From: Spirochaetes bacterium ADurb.Bin110
Lineage (GTDB): Bacteria > Spirochaetota > Spirochaetia > Treponematales > Rectinemataceae
Assembly (NCBI GenBank): GCA_002070755.1
Contig: MWDY01000301.1
Span: 1-33,047 of the forward strand
Direction: 5' to 3'
Length of the DNA: 33,047 nucleotides
Within the stretch, counting starts at the first letter, position 1. Each line of letters starts with the position of its first letter. Below the pieces are notes generated by a model. The model searched no databases. It was not told the DNA's origin and saw only the letters and a list, made by a program, of their open reading frames with translations. Position numbers and translations under genes: made by a program. This document shows positions 1 through 8,013 of this stretch, piece by piece.

Positions 1-28
1 ATAAACGAGCAAATAAACGAATAAGATT

Positions 29-110
29 GCGGCGATGGTGGAATTGGTAGACACGCTAGCTTGAGGTGCTAGTGCCGAGAGGCATGGAAGTTCAAGTCTT
101 CTTCGCCGCA
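29..110 (+). tRNA. tRNA-Leu(GAG)
   Basis: The sequence folds as a class II tRNA. The acceptor stem is GCGGCGA paired with TCGCCGC, with discriminator A at 110. The anticodon stem is CTAGC/GCTAG around loop TTGAGGT, giving anticodon GAG at 63-65. The long variable arm is TGCC-GAGA-GGCA, as expected for leucine, and the T arm is GGAAG-TTCAAGT-CTTCT. CCA is not encoded. The gene remains intact although an element is integrated at its 3' end, because the element supplies the 3' 47 bases. The integrase gene begins about 110 bases downstream. Confidence 0.97.
59..110 (+). repeat. attL core (tRNA-Leu 3' part)
   Basis: This is the left copy of the attachment core. Bases 64-110 are identical to 28634-28680, and the repeat extends to 59 with one difference at 63 (G here, A at 28633). 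It covers the anticodon loop, variable arm, T arm and acceptor 3' strand, a typical target for tyrosine integrases. Confidence 0.95.
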
Positions 111-176
111 ATTGTTTATTGTATTAAGAAATATACTAGAACGACCGGACCACGGAGTTCGAGCCTTTATACCAAC

Positions 177-196
177 TGTGAGACAGGGGTGTGAGA
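177..196 (+). repeat. Left arm-type repeat pair (TGTGAGA x2)
   Basis: TGTGAGA occurs at 177-183 and again at 190-196, a period of 13 bases. The same pair, with the same orientation and spacing, occurs at 28491-28510 inside the right end. Paired short repeats inside both ends are what integrase arm-binding sites look like. They lie just upstream of the integrase ribosome-binding site, so binding could also affect integrase expression. The function is inferred. Confidence 0.55.
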
Positions 197-218
197 TATT
201 ACCCTAGGGAGGTGGTTT

Positions 219-1409
219 ATGGCGCGGACTCCGTTTGTTTTTTTCAGGCGTGGTAGTAAGGTATACGTCCAATTCTGGGACGACGAAAAGGGCGGCTACG
301 CCACGGCGCGAAGCACCGGAGTAGGAACCGAGAACGAGGCTTTGAAAGTGGTCATGGAATGGATGCGGACTGGCGGTCCCCCTCCTCCCAGGCGATCCGT
401 GAAGAAAAAGTACGGCTTTCAAATGACTGCATGCGGCTACCTTTCCGACTTCTGGAAGGCTGATTCTCCTTACATCCTTGGCAAGCGCGCCCGCGGCGCG
501 ACGCTCTCCGAGATGTACCGGAAAAACAATGAATCGTTCATCAAACGCCTTTTCCTTCCCCATTTCAATGAGAAACTCCCCCTTGTCCGGCTCAAGACTG
601 CCGACCTCGAAGCGTGGGTGATGATGCTCTATCAGAAAAAAGTTGGCCCGAGAACCGTAAATGCGGCGCTTCAAGCCGTCTCTGTCGCTCTCCGTGAAGC
701 CGCCCGCCTCGGGTTGATACCCTTTTCTCCAGCAATAGGTGTTCGCCCCGTAAAAGATGCTCCCAAGGCTCGGGGAATGCTCACCTTGGCAGAAGTGAAG
801 AAGCTCGTCGACCTGGATATGACTGACCTCCAGGTGAAGGCTGCAACGCTCCTCGCTTGTCTGTGTGGCTTCCGGTTGGGGGAAGTGCGCGGACTTCAGT
901 GGGAAGACATAGACTTTGAGAACGGCACGATCAAGCTTTGCCACAATCTCCCAAATTCGGAAAAGACTGTGACCGGGCTGAAAATTCCGAAGTGGGGATC
1001 CTCCCGCGAAGTCCCGGCTCCGGATGAAGTCCTCGACGCCCTGCGTGCCCTTGCGCCGAAACCTGCTGGCTTCGTATTCACAAACCCGCGCGATGGCGGC
1101 CCTATGTTCCCGAAAGCTGCGCCGGAAGGCTTTGAATCCATGCTTCGGGATATCGGCATCACGGAAGAGATGCAGAAAGCACGGCGGATCGTCTTTCACA
1201 GTCTTCGGCATACATGCGTCTCGTTGAGCCGTGGCGCCGGCGTTCCTGATTTCGTTGTTCAGAGAATCGCCGGGCACAAGACGATGGACATGACAGACCG
1301 CTATAGCCATGCATCCGAGGAAGACATTCAGAACGCTAGGAGCCTTGTTGAGGCAATGTTCAAAAAGGAAAAAGCTCAGAATGAAAGTAATTCAATCATG
1401 GCTAAATAG
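219..1409 (+). CDS. int: Tyrosine recombinase/integrase
   Basis: This 396-residue phage-type integrase should catalyse integration at, and with a partner excision from, the adjacent tRNA-Leu. The C-terminal catalytic domain shows the expected set: an Arg in CGFRLGEVRGLQW, the H-x-x-R box in FHSLRHT, a His in IAGHKTMDMTDRY and the nucleophilic Tyr in DRYSH. The N-terminal part has a SAM-like core-binding region (about residues 85-175), preceded by a basic segment that could be the arm-binding domain. The start is supported by GGGAGG at 207-212. It points away from the tRNA, the usual arrangement for tRNA-integrated elements. No frameshift is visible, so the protein is probably functional. Confidence 0.95.
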   Translation: MARTPFVFFRRGSKVYVQFWDDEKGGYATARSTGVGTENEALKVVMEWMRTGGPPPPRRSVKKKYGFQMTACGYLSDFWKADSPYILGKRARGATLSEMYRKNNESFIKRLFLPHFNEKLPLVRLKTADLEAWVMMLYQKKVGPRTVNAALQAVSVALREAARLGLIPFSPAIGVRPVKDAPKARGMLTLAEVKKLVDLDMTDLQVKAATLLACLCGFRLGEVRGLQWEDIDFENGTIKLCHNLPNSEKTVTGLKIPKWGSSREVPAPDEVLDALRALAPKPAGFVFTNPRDGGPMFPKAAPEGFESMLRDIGITEEMQKARRIVFHSLRHTCVSLSRGAGVPDFVVQRIAGHKTMDMTDRYSHASEEDIQNARSLVEAMFKKEKAQNESNSIMAK

Positions 1410-1445
1410 CAAAAGCTATTGCACCAGAGTCGGGGAGGTTCCAAC

Positions 1446-2066
1446 ATGGATAATGAGAAAAGAGAATGGATAGACCATGGAAATGGGGAAATTGAGTGGA
1501 TGGGCAAGCCTAGTGATAATGGTCTGGATCGTCTTCGAGAGCGGGTCCGTGAGATTGCTGAAGACAATCATGTTTCGATTACAGCTAGGAAGAGGAATCT
1601 TGAGGCCATAGGGATTGATGAATGCCCCGGATATGGTCAACATATCCCACCATCTAGCCTCCTCGGGATTTTACATCAGTCCGCTGATTACCAAAACAAA
1701 TTGAGCATTATCAATGAGGCCATAGCTTTATTGGAAATGGTATTAGATGGCTGTTCGACCTACACGCAGGTAGTTCAGTATAAACTGAGAGAATGTCCGA
1801 GCATGAAGAATCCGCAGTTTTGTAAACGATACCGCTTTGAGGATGGCCGCAAAATTGACCCCGAGAAATTACGAAGGGCGATAAGCAGGGAAAAGAAGAG
1901 AAAAGAAAAGAAAAGAAAAGTTGAAGAAGATTCTAAAGGCTTTGCAGAGAACCAGGTCTCCCTTAAAATTAGAGAGACTGCTCAAATGGAGGTTTGTGCT
2001 AATAGATCTGGCCATGGACAGGAAGAGAAATTAGTTCGGAGACCGCTTTTGAAAAATAGAGAGTAA
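1446..2066 (+). CDS. Hypothetical protein, lysine-rich C-terminus
   Basis: I do not recognise this protein (206 residues from the ATG at 1446). That start follows GGGGAGG at 1433-1439; an upstream in-frame start at 1419 has no good ribosome-binding site. The protein is hydrophilic, with no signal peptide or membrane segment. The middle part is predicted helical. Around residues 147-160 there is a low-complexity Lys/Arg/Glu stretch encoded by repeated AAAAG units at about 1895-1920, a run prone to slippage. It lies directly after the integrase and before the excisionase-like promoter, so it belongs to the integration module by position only. Confidence 0.6.
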   Translation: MDNEKREWIDHGNGEIEWMGKPSDNGLDRLRERVREIAEDNHVSITARKRNLEAIGIDECPGYGQHIPPSSLLGILHQSADYQNKLSIINEAIALLEMVLDGCSTYTQVVQYKLRECPSMKNPQFCKRYRFEDGRKIDPEKLRRAISREKKRKEKKRKVEEDSKGFAENQVSLKIRETAQMEVCANRSGHGQEEKLVRRPLLKNRE

Positions 2067-2079
2067 AAAATAATTTCGC

Positions 2080-2112
2080 AAAACGTCTACAAAGCGTCTA
2101 CAAAACGTCTAC
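2080..2112 (+). repeat. Three tandem 11-bp repeats (operator or Xis-site candidate)
   Basis: The units are AAAACGTCTAC (2080-2090), AAAGCGTCTAC (2091-2101) and AAAACGTCTAC (2102-2112), with one difference in the middle copy. The 11-bp period is about one DNA turn, so bound proteins would sit on the same face. The array lies 30 bases upstream of a consensus promoter that drives an excisionase-like gene. It may be an operator or an excisionase-binding site, and iterons are also possible. The function is inferred. Confidence 0.7.
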
Positions 2113-2142
2113 TTAATTCTTTCTATTATAGATAATTAATAG

Positions 2143-2171
2143 TTGACCACACAGTTCAATGGTTGTATACT
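2143..2171 (+). promoter_or_regulatory. Sigma70-type promoter of the excisionase/replication operon
   Basis: The -35 box is TTGACC (2143-2148) and the -10 box is TATACT (2166-2171), with a 17-bp spacer. It precedes the small HTH gene at 2204 and probably transcribes the rightward chain of overlapping genes through the DnaB-type helicase. The phased repeats at 2080-2112 lie just upstream. Confidence 0.75.
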
Positions 2172-2203
2172 CACTTCAATACCAGAATTGTGGAGGCGAG
2201 AAA

Positions 2204-2413
2204 ATGCCAAAACCAGCAATCACAGTACCCCGGACTTACTCTGTACGCGATGTCGCAGATATGACGGGGAAACACGCGATAACCATCTACAAAGCGGCAG
2301 AGAGAGGGGCGATTCCTTCCAGGATGTATGGTCGATCACGGCGTTTCACCGAGGGCGACGTAGACGAAATTTTGTCAAAGGGCTGGAAAACCTCGGCCAA
2401 GGCAACAACATGA
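2204..2413 (+). CDS. Excisionase-like small HTH DNA-binding protein
   Basis: This 69-residue protein has a MerR/excisionase-type helix-turn-helix: YSVRDVADMTGKHAITIYKA, followed by the wing-like SRMYGRSRRFTEGDVDEIL. This resembles the HTH_17/AlpA-Xis group, whose members act as recombination directionality factors or transcription activators in phages and islands. The ATG at 2204 follows GGAGGCGAG (2192-2200) and lies downstream of the promoter at 2143-2171. A longer reading from 2159 has no ribosome-binding site and would begin inside the -10 region. Its stop overlaps the start of the next small gene (ATGA). It is the likely excision partner of the integrase, possibly acting at the 11-bp repeats. 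That role is inferred from context. Confidence 0.75.
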   Translation: MPKPAITVPRTYSVRDVADMTGKHAITIYKAAERGAIPSRMYGRSRRFTEGDVDEILSKGWKTSAKATT

Positions 2414-2574
2414 AGTTGAGCGAAATACTTGATGTGCTCGCTGCTTTGCTCAAATCGCCACCACGTTTCGGAACTGTCGGGATCCTTATTACGGTACACG
2501 ATCACGAATTCGTCAAAATCGAAAAAACTGTGACAGAGAAGGTCGCAGCGGAGGGAAAGGATGCTAAAAAATGA
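2410..2574 (+). CDS. Small hypothetical protein (54 aa)
   Basis: The reading frame opens with an ATGA overlap to the preceding HTH gene, suggesting translational coupling. The product (54 residues, starting MKLSEILDVLAALL) has an amphipathic N-terminal helix and a basic, charged tail. I do not recognise it. The next gene starts 14 bases before its stop, which fits a compact phage-like operon. Confidence 0.45.
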   Translation: MKLSEILDVLAALLKSPPRFGTVGILITVHDHEFVKIEKTVTEKVAAEGKDAKK

Positions 2575-2956
2575 AAATAGCGAGGTTAGAGCTGCAATCC
2601 CTAAAACCTTGCCTACAAAGAAGAAACTTATACTTAAATTTATACCACAAAAAGATATAAAAGTTAATCTCGCCCTTATTGAAAAAGCCATTCAATGCCC
2701 CACAAATTATCTAGTTAAATCAACAAGTCGCGGACCCTGCATTGTTTCTGAAGGAAAAGGACCTAGCGAGCCGACTGACCATATCGTTACATTCCAGGTG
2801 TTTTGTGGAGCTTCTTTGGCGAAATTTGGTAGAAATCCACCGATCGAAATTCTAGGGCCCTTTCGATGGCAACCCCTCTGTGATGTTTCGAAATGGCTTC
2901 GGCGCCTTATGCTCATCGCAAAATCGCGCGCTGGGGAAGGGACGCATGAGCGGTGA
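2561..2956 (+). CDS. Hypothetical protein (131 aa)
   Basis: I do not recognise this protein. The ATG at 2561 is preceded by GGAGGGAAAGG, a strong ribosome-binding site. The product is basic, with a Lys-rich start and no evident membrane segment or catalytic motif. Its 3' end overlaps the start of the replication protein at 2946, so it sits in the same transcription unit between an excisionase-like regulator and replication genes. A replication-accessory role is possible only by position. Confidence 0.55.
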   Translation: MLKNENSEVRAAIPKTLPTKKKLILKFIPQKDIKVNLALIEKAIQCPTNYLVKSTSRGPCIVSEGKGPSEPTDHIVTFQVFCGASLAKFGRNPPIEILGPFRWQPLCDVSKWLRRLMLIAKSRAGEGTHER

Positions 2957-3758
2957 AGTGGCCTTATTCGCTCGTGTCCCGCATTTTCTGCTGGATGACG
3001 ACACAATTACTGCTTCGGCAGTACTGGTCTTCACGGCGCTTGCATCATTCGCCGCCGGAAATGAATGCTTCCCGGGGATCGAGAAAGTAGCCAAGCGTGC
3101 ACATCTTTCAAAGAATGCCGCGCGAAGCGGGCTTCTTTGCCTTAAAGAACACAAATACGTCACCGTCGAACATCGAAGGAATGGATCTCGGCAAAAAACC
3201 AATCTCTATAGGCTTAGATTTCAACCTGCAAATGCTGAACCTTCAAATCTTGAGGCCTCAAATTCTGAGTGTTCAGGAACCCCGGTTGTTCAGAGTGCAA
3301 CAAATGCACCCGAACTAGACAAGAAGAGAATAAGACAAGAAAGAGATATAGGGGGTAAAAATCTCGAAAAGGGCGAACCTGAAAAACAATGCTATGGGAA
3401 CGCCCAGAAAGTCCTGCTCACAGACAAGGAGTATTCAGATCTCGTGGCGGCTTGGGGAGAATCAACAGTAAGGACCAAAATTGAAGACCTGGCCGATTAT
3501 ATGGCTTCTAAAGGAAAGGTCTATAAGGACCATGCAGCGACAATCCGCAGCTGGATCAGAAAGGACGCCAGGAACGCTCTGCCGAATTTTAGGCCGACTT
3601 CTGCCGCTCCATCCTTGCCACGCTCGACACGTGAAGTGAAATGTCCGTTTTGTGGAACAACAATACCGGCAGGCTCAATAGGTTGCCCAAAATGCAAAGC
3701 TTCGCTCCATGACATTGAAGCGTCCCCTACGCAGGCTTGTGAGGCTGCCCATGCGTGA
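2946..3758 (+). CDS. Replication protein with N-terminal HTH and C-terminal zinc ribbon
   Basis: This 270-residue protein is read from the ATG at 2946 after GGGGAAGGG. Residues about 5-95 form a winged helix-turn-helix of the HTH_36 kind: a conserved opening (ALFARVPHFLLDD), a Phe-Pro-Gly-x-Glu segment, then LSKNAARSGLLCLKEH as the recognition region. Such domains start many phage and plasmid replication initiators (DnaD or O-protein analogues). The C-terminus has a four-Cys zinc ribbon (Cys 233, 236, 247 and 250). The linker is polar and low in complexity. The gene overlaps the DnaB-type helicase by 8 bases, so together they probably form origin recognition plus helicase loading. No origin iterons were confidently identified within the gene. 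Confidence 0.75.
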   Translation: MSGEVALFARVPHFLLDDDTITASAVLVFTALASFAAGNECFPGIEKVAKRAHLSKNAARSGLLCLKEHKYVTVEHRRNGSRQKTNLYRLRFQPANAEPSNLEASNSECSGTPVVQSATNAPELDKKRIRQERDIGGKNLEKGEPEKQCYGNAQKVLLTDKEYSDLVAAWGESTVRTKIEDLADYMASKGKVYKDHAATIRSWIRKDARNALPNFRPTSAAPSLPRSTREVKCPFCGTTIPAGSIGCPKCKASLHDIEASPTQACEAAHA

Positions 3759-5028
3759 TCTTTTAGATATCGAACAAGCCCTATTGGGGCAGATACTTGC
3801 ATGTCCTAACCTTATTGATAAGTTGGTTATCGTTCCTGAGCTGTTTGACAATTCCGATCTAAGGGCCATTTTTACGACTATTGAGGTCATACGGGCAAAA
3901 TGCCTTCATGTCGACCTGGTTTCTGTTGGAGACGAACTGTCACGACAAGGCCGGTCTGATCTAGTTGTCGTAGCGGCCAACCTTGAGGTAATAGGCTCAA
4001 CGGCGAATGCGCCATTCTATGCGGAACAATTGCGTGAACGGCTTCGCCGTAATGGCATCACTTGTGCTCTTCGTGAAGGGCTTGATGCTCTGAGAGACGA
4101 AAATAAAAGTGCCGCTGAATTGTGGGACAATATCACGGCATCCGGAACCTCGGCGGTATGCCTTGCGTTCGAGCCTTCTATACCCACTATTTCAAATGTC
4201 CTTTTAGACTATCTCATAGACTTGAAAAACCGGGTCAAGCAAAATCGCCGTGGTCTTTCAGATTCGATTTCCTTAGGGATTTTTGAACTTGACGCCCTCT
4301 TGGGGCCGATTCGTGGTGGTGAACTGGTAGTGGTTGCAGGCCGGCCAGGATGCGGAAAGACTGCCCTTGTATTACAAACCGCCATACACGTTGCTGTAGA
4401 TCTCAAAAAGCCTACCGCTTTTTTCTCACTTGAAATGCGGAGAGAAGAGGTATTGGATCGCCTTCTTGCGTTTGAAGGGGTGGCACAGGTAGGCCAGATT
4501 CGAGGCGGTTACCTTCTTGATGAGCAACTTTCTGATGCAATGTCTCGTACAGAGACTTTGTCACAGGCTCCTCTTTCAATTTACGATGGGTCAACCAATA
4601 TTGAGCTGTTACGTTCTCGCATACGTCGGGAAAAGGCTGTTGGAGGGCTGTCCTTGGTCGTGGTTGATTATTTGGGATTGCTTGATATGGGTTCAGGTGG
4701 TAAGACACCTCGCTGGGAACGGGTCGGAGAAATAACGCGTGTGCTCAAATTGCTCGCAATTGAGCTTAACGTGACAATTCTGCTTGCAGTTCAGCTGAAC
4801 CGTGAAGGCGATGGAATTATTCCAACGCTTGGTATGTTGCGGGATTCGGGGAGCATTGAACAGGATGCGGATCGTGTCTTGCTTCTTCATCCCTGCGAGA
4901 ATAAAGACTCGAACGTCGATCGGCAAATTACAGCAATTCTTGCAAAAAATAGACACGGTCGTACAGGGAAAGTCGAACTCCGCTTCTGTGGCCACCATAT
5001 CAGATTTTACGGGGGTGAAACAGCGTGA
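3751..5028 (+). CDS. DnaB-type replicative DNA helicase
   Basis: This 425-residue protein belongs to the hexameric replicative helicase family. The N-terminal DnaB domain (about 1-105) starts with DIEQALLGQILACPNLID. The RecA-like domain has a Walker A, GRPGCGKT, at 197-204, the family segment FFSLEMRREEVLDRLLA, a Walker B, VVVDYLGLL, at 303-311, the DnaB motif LRDSGSIEQDADRVLLLH at 363-380, and KNRHGRTG near 399. It is slightly shorter than chromosomal DnaB (about 450-470), as is common for phage and island versions. I chose the ATG at 3751, which overlaps the preceding stop and has GAGG upstream. It implies that the element replicates or replicated autonomously after excision. Confidence 0.93.
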   Translation: MRDLLDIEQALLGQILACPNLIDKLVIVPELFDNSDLRAIFTTIEVIRAKCLHVDLVSVGDELSRQGRSDLVVVAANLEVIGSTANAPFYAEQLRERLRRNGITCALREGLDALRDENKSAAELWDNITASGTSAVCLAFEPSIPTISNVLLDYLIDLKNRVKQNRRGLSDSISLGIFELDALLGPIRGGELVVVAGRPGCGKTALVLQTAIHVAVDLKKPTAFFSLEMRREEVLDRLLAFEGVAQVGQIRGGYLLDEQLSDAMSRTETLSQAPLSIYDGSTNIELLRSRIRREKAVGGLSLVVVDYLGLLDMGSGGKTPRWERVGEITRVLKLLAIELNVTILLAVQLNREGDGIIPTLGMLRDSGSIEQDADRVLLLHPCENKDSNVDRQITAILAKNRHGRTGKVELRFCGHHIRFYGGETA

Positions 5029-5306
5029 GTTTGGAAGCTTCTGATTTCGTCGAACGTGCGCACTTCTCTGTCATGGATTATTTTAGTCATAGATTCCCAG
5101 CATTTTTCCATGGGCTGACGGAAAAGGAAGTTGATGGAATTGAAAAGGGTGTTGAGAGCGCATTAATCGAAACATATCGGGATTTCCAAAGCGCTTCATG
5201 GAAGGGAAGCAAAAAGCTCGAACCCGACAACCAGGAATTTTATCGCCTTGGCGAGATAGCTAAGAGCGAATCCGGCCGGCCATTGCTTAGGCCGCGTCGG
5301 TTTTGA
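5025..5306 (+). CDS. Hypothetical protein (93 aa)
   Basis: The frame starts with GTG at 5025 in a GTGA overlap with the helicase stop, with GGGGG upstream at 5011-5015. The product is an acidic to neutral soluble protein with no motif I recognise. Its coupling to the helicase suggests a role in the same early module. A gap of about 110 bases follows before the next gene. Confidence 0.55.
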   Translation: MSLEASDFVERAHFSVMDYFSHRFPAFFHGLTEKEVDGIEKGVESALIETYRDFQSASWKGSKKLEPDNQEFYRLGEIAKSESGRPLLRPRRF

Positions 5307-5416
5307 TAGGTGGGGGTATGTCATTTTATCATATTTTTTCAATGGTTTTGTTGTTCAAATGTGGTCAAAAAGGCTGCTAAATATATCCGATTCTGTCATG
5401 TTAGGAGTGCTTATTG

Positions 5417-5638
5417 ATGGCCAGAATGAGGTTGAAAGGTACCGCAAACTGCGTGAAATCTTGCGCTCGTATACTCAATGACTATGCAGGCGGAAAAATT
5501 GGTGAGGAGCGGTTTCGCAGTCTCATGTACGGCTTTTCCATTCTTTTGCCTGCGGTTAGGCAAAACGAAGAACTTCAGCTTCTTCGGAACAAAATAGACG
5601 AGTTAGAAGCACGGATCAATGACCGTATGGGGGCATAG
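5417..5638 (+). CDS. Small protein with C-terminal coiled coil
   Basis: This 73-residue protein is read from the ATG at 5417, preceded by AGGAG at 5403-5407. A TTG three bases upstream is an alternative start. The C-terminal third has a heptad-like pattern (ELQLLRNKIDELEARI), suggesting a short coiled coil and oligomerisation. I do not recognise the family. The next gene begins within a few bases of the stop, so the two are probably co-translated. Confidence 0.6.
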   Translation: MARMRLKGTANCVKSCARILNDYAGGKIGEERFRSLMYGFSILLPAVRQNEELQLLRNKIDELEARINDRMGA

Positions 5639-5640
5639 TG

Positions 5641-5937
5641 ATGAGATCTGAGATTGCGCGACGGCTTCGAAAAATCGAGCAGTCATTGAACGCCGAAAGC
5701 AATAACGCCGGAATTCGGGTGCTTGAAGCTTATTTTCAATACGCCAATGCTCAGGAGGGATCCTCAGAAGAAAAAGCCGCCCTAGCCAAATGGCTTAGAA
5801 TTGATTCTCATCAAGAAGCTGAAAAACTTTCGAGTATATTTCAGGAACGAATCGAAGCGACAAAGTCGCGTTCAGCGGAGAATGAGAGGATTGCAGCGTG
5901 CGTTCCTTGGGCGGCTGATGCCCTGGATGTCATATGA
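5641..5937 (+). CDS. Small helical hypothetical protein (98 aa)
   Basis: The start is ATG at 5641, two bases after the preceding stop; a GTG at 5638 overlapping that stop is equally possible. The product is charged and mostly helical (SEIARRLRKIEQSL at the start), without a recognised domain. Its stop overlaps the ATG of the next short frame (ATGA), showing the compact packing typical of phage genes. By position, just before a terminase-like remnant, it could belong to the packaging region, but this is weak. Confidence 0.55.
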   Translation: MRSEIARRLRKIEQSLNAESNNAGIRVLEAYFQYANAQEGSSEEKAALAKWLRIDSHQEAEKLSSIFQERIEATKSRSAENERIAACVPWAADALDVI

Positions 5938-6080
5938 TAACACCTAGAATCTATCCTAAGGACTTATACCTCGCCGGAATTGTGGCCAATTTGCGACATG
6001 CTGAACATGTCCTTGAAGATACTGAAGTAGTATCCAAAAATGGCGAAATGCAATCCCCTATTTCCGGGCTTGGTAAATGA
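5934..6080 (+). pseudogene. Short frame resembling a truncated phage terminase small subunit
   Basis: A 48-codon frame opens with an ATGA overlap to the preceding gene and encodes a peptide ending EDTEVVSKNGEMQSPISGLGK. The pattern of a helix followed by a Val-Val-x-x-Asn-Gly turn and a Gln-x-Pro segment resembles the end of the P27-type small terminase family. That family is usually well over 100 residues, so this would be only a fragment. The similarity is by eye and modest. It is too short to function as a terminase on its own. An unrelated small gene is the alternative. Confidence 0.35.
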
Positions 6081-6105
6081 CTTTTGGAAGTAAAGGAGGC
6101 TAAGC

Positions 6106-6336
6106 ATGAGCATGAATGAAGTCGGGATCCGACTTAAACTAGAAACTGGCGAGGCTGTAGCCAACGCAAATCAGGCAACACAGGCAATAGACTCGCTTGG
6201 GAATGCACTCCAAAAAGCAGCTATTGCCGGAGATTGGCGCGGCGTCATTGACTATGCCAATGCGCTAAATAAATACAAAAAATATGGATCAATCACTTTT
6301 TTTTATGGGACGCAAGAATGGTTTAATCATGAATAG
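6106..6336 (+). pseudogene. N-terminal fragment resembling a phage tail tape-measure protein
   Basis: This 76-codon frame has a strong ribosome-binding site (AAAGGAGG at 6092-6099). Its first 50 residues (NEVGIRLKLETGEAVANANQ, then a Gln/Ala/Leu-rich helix) look like the start of tape-measure proteins, which are normally many hundreds of residues long. The last 20 residues look unrelated, so the gene is probably truncated by a deletion near 6280. No other tail gene is present. I read it as a junction left when the late region of a prophage was lost. The identification is by pattern only. Confidence 0.4.
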
Positions 6337-6435
6337 AACAAAGCCGAAGAGCAAAAAGCTGAAGGCAATTGCATAAGGAAGGGCCGCCCCTGTATTGTTA
6401 GGTCACTACAAAAACAAACAGGAAGACAGCCCTAG

Positions 6436-7379
6436 ATGCACTATATCACATTACTTTCATCATTGGTAGGTTTCACCAATCACACCACAGAAATCGTAAA
6501 GATTGTATCCAATCAAGGGATGTACCTACTGCATGGCCAGCTTGAGAAGGATGATGGACAGAGCATATGCCCCCTTTGCAGCGGGAAGATGAACGCGTAC
6601 AACAACTACGAAACAAACCTGAGGCATCTGAGTTTCGGCCACCGGCTGAGTTGCCTTTGGTTCACCAAGTTGCACTAGTATTGTTCTCATTGTAGATACA
6701 GTCACATGCAAGAGGTCCCCTTCCAGGCCTAGGGGCACTGCATCAGCTGTGAACTGCTGAACTACACCAGGGCCTGCTTGCCTATGGCTTTACCAACAAG
6801 GAAGTTGCATATCTGACAGGCCTCAGCAGGAACACTGTCAAGGACATCGACCTGCAGAGGCTGAAAAAGAAGTATATCGTCGATTGCCAGCGGCTCATCT
6901 GTGAGCAATGATGAAGCGACAGGAAAGGTCATCTGCAAGGGCAGTTCGCTGTTCAGCAAGGAGCCGGTCATCAGGAAAGATGGCCATCTTGCCAGGTATA
7001 AGGACATCATCAGGCAGAACAAGCTCCTGTTCAGCCTTGATTTGATCAGGGGAGAACTCTCTGGGGCCTACAAGATGACTGACGAGACACGCATGGCAGA
7101 ATCCATATCGCACATCATGGACATGTGCATTGCTACCGGAAACAAACATCTGCTGTGGTTCAGGAGATTGCTGGACAACCACTTCGAAGGCATCATCGCC
7201 CATGCAACGTACGATATCTCTGCCGGGAAGATTGGGGGATAAACAACAAAATCAAAACCTTGAGAAGGCAGGAGTATGAGTACCCAGATGATGATTATTT
7301 CTTTCTCAAGCTCTACGATGCCAGCAGGAAAGCCCATGTCAGGAACTTTGCGGCTGAGAGAATCCCACAAGATTTATGA
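6436..7379 (+). pseudogene. Inactivated ISL3-family transposase
   Basis: Pieces of one transposase are spread over several frames. The N-terminal zinc ribbon (CPLCSGKM then LRHLSFGHRLSCLWF) is at 6436-6678. The HTH segment (LLAYGFTNKEVAYLTGLSRN) is near 6775-6840. The C-terminal part (LLFSLDLIRGELSGAYKMT to INNKIKTLRRQ) is at 6901-7379. Much of the central catalytic region is missing: an intact ISL3 protein is about 400-550 residues. The conserved Glu just before the G-x-N-N-K-I-K motif is lost: AAGATT is followed by GGGGG rather than the expected GAGGGG, a one-base deletion that also shifts the frame near 7230. Terminal inverted repeats were not recognised. Confidence 0.85.
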
Positions 7380-7623
7380 TTGAGCCTTATTTTATCTTGT
7401 TATTTTAGCAATAGGCCGACCAAGCCTGCACCTGATTCTGCGGGTTTGAAAACTATTGGCGCAGCCCACCAGCGAACCACGAGCCGCACATTAATAGCAC
7501 GAGCGTACTTGGCGAAGGCAGAATTGACAGAGTCTGTTGGAACTCTATGATAGTGTCTCTTTGTGAATTCGATTAAATATCCTCTTGGTAGAATAGCAGC
7601 CAGAAGCGAAGATGGCTGGAAAA
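7380..7623. other. Intergenic stretch between two IS remnants
   Basis: No convincing gene is present. On the minus strand there is an open frame of about 80 codons without a start (about 7395-7640) that I cannot relate to IS3 OrfB or anything else. It may be scar sequence from deletions. Confidence 0.4.
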
Positions 7624-7914
7624 TTATTGATGGGACACAGAGAGCTCATAAAGGTAGTCGTTTCCCACCTGAAGCTGGCCGATCTGTTTGTAGAGTTCAC
7701 CCTGCTTCCGCTCAACGTCTTCGACATCCTTGTCTTTCCCTTCTTTTTCAAAGAGCATTGATGCGTGCTCTGAAAGTTGCCTTTTCCAAAGTGCGATCAT
7801 GTTTGGATGGACCGAGCGAGTAATCGCCAGTTCCTCCAAAGTTTTTTCCCCCTTGACCGCTTCCAAGGCTACTTTGGCCTTGAATTCTTTGTCGTACCGC
7901 TTTCTCATACCCAA
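7624..7914 (-). pseudogene. IS3-family transposase OrfA remnant
   Basis: The frame encodes an OrfA-type HTH protein: RKRYDKEFKAKVALEAVKGE, then LEELAITRSVHPNMIALWKRQ, then a leucine-zipper-like GELYKQIGQL segment. IS3 elements need the overlapping orfB integrase (DDE) for transposition. No orfB is present downstream on this strand, so this is a fragment. The start is TTG at 7914 or ATG at 7908, behind AAGGAGG. The end after about residue 85 diverges from the usual family ending, suggesting the deletion point is near 7640. It lies between the ISL3 remnant and the end of the BREX operon. Confidence 0.8.
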
Positions 7915-8013
7915 CTGTATGCCTCCTTGTTCTTGTATCGCTTGGAGGAGTGGGCCACTTTATTTACGGGGAAATCCTGTCTAGGATTCTAGGCTCATTA
8001 TACACTATTTGTC

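Noticed and set aside
204..1310. Long open frame on the minus strand opposite the integrase
   Set aside because: It is a shadow of the integrase: no ribosome-binding site, no domain, and it would cover the arm-type repeats.
1889..1920. AAAAG-type repeats as a regulatory microsatellite
   Set aside because: They are in frame and simply encode a Lys/Arg-rich segment of a hypothetical protein. Slippage is possible but nothing shows phase variation.
5318..5380. 20-codon frame with a G-rich sequence upstream between two small genes
   Set aside because: The start context is reasonable, but the peptide is very short and hydrophobic with no recognisable feature. Not enough to call a gene.
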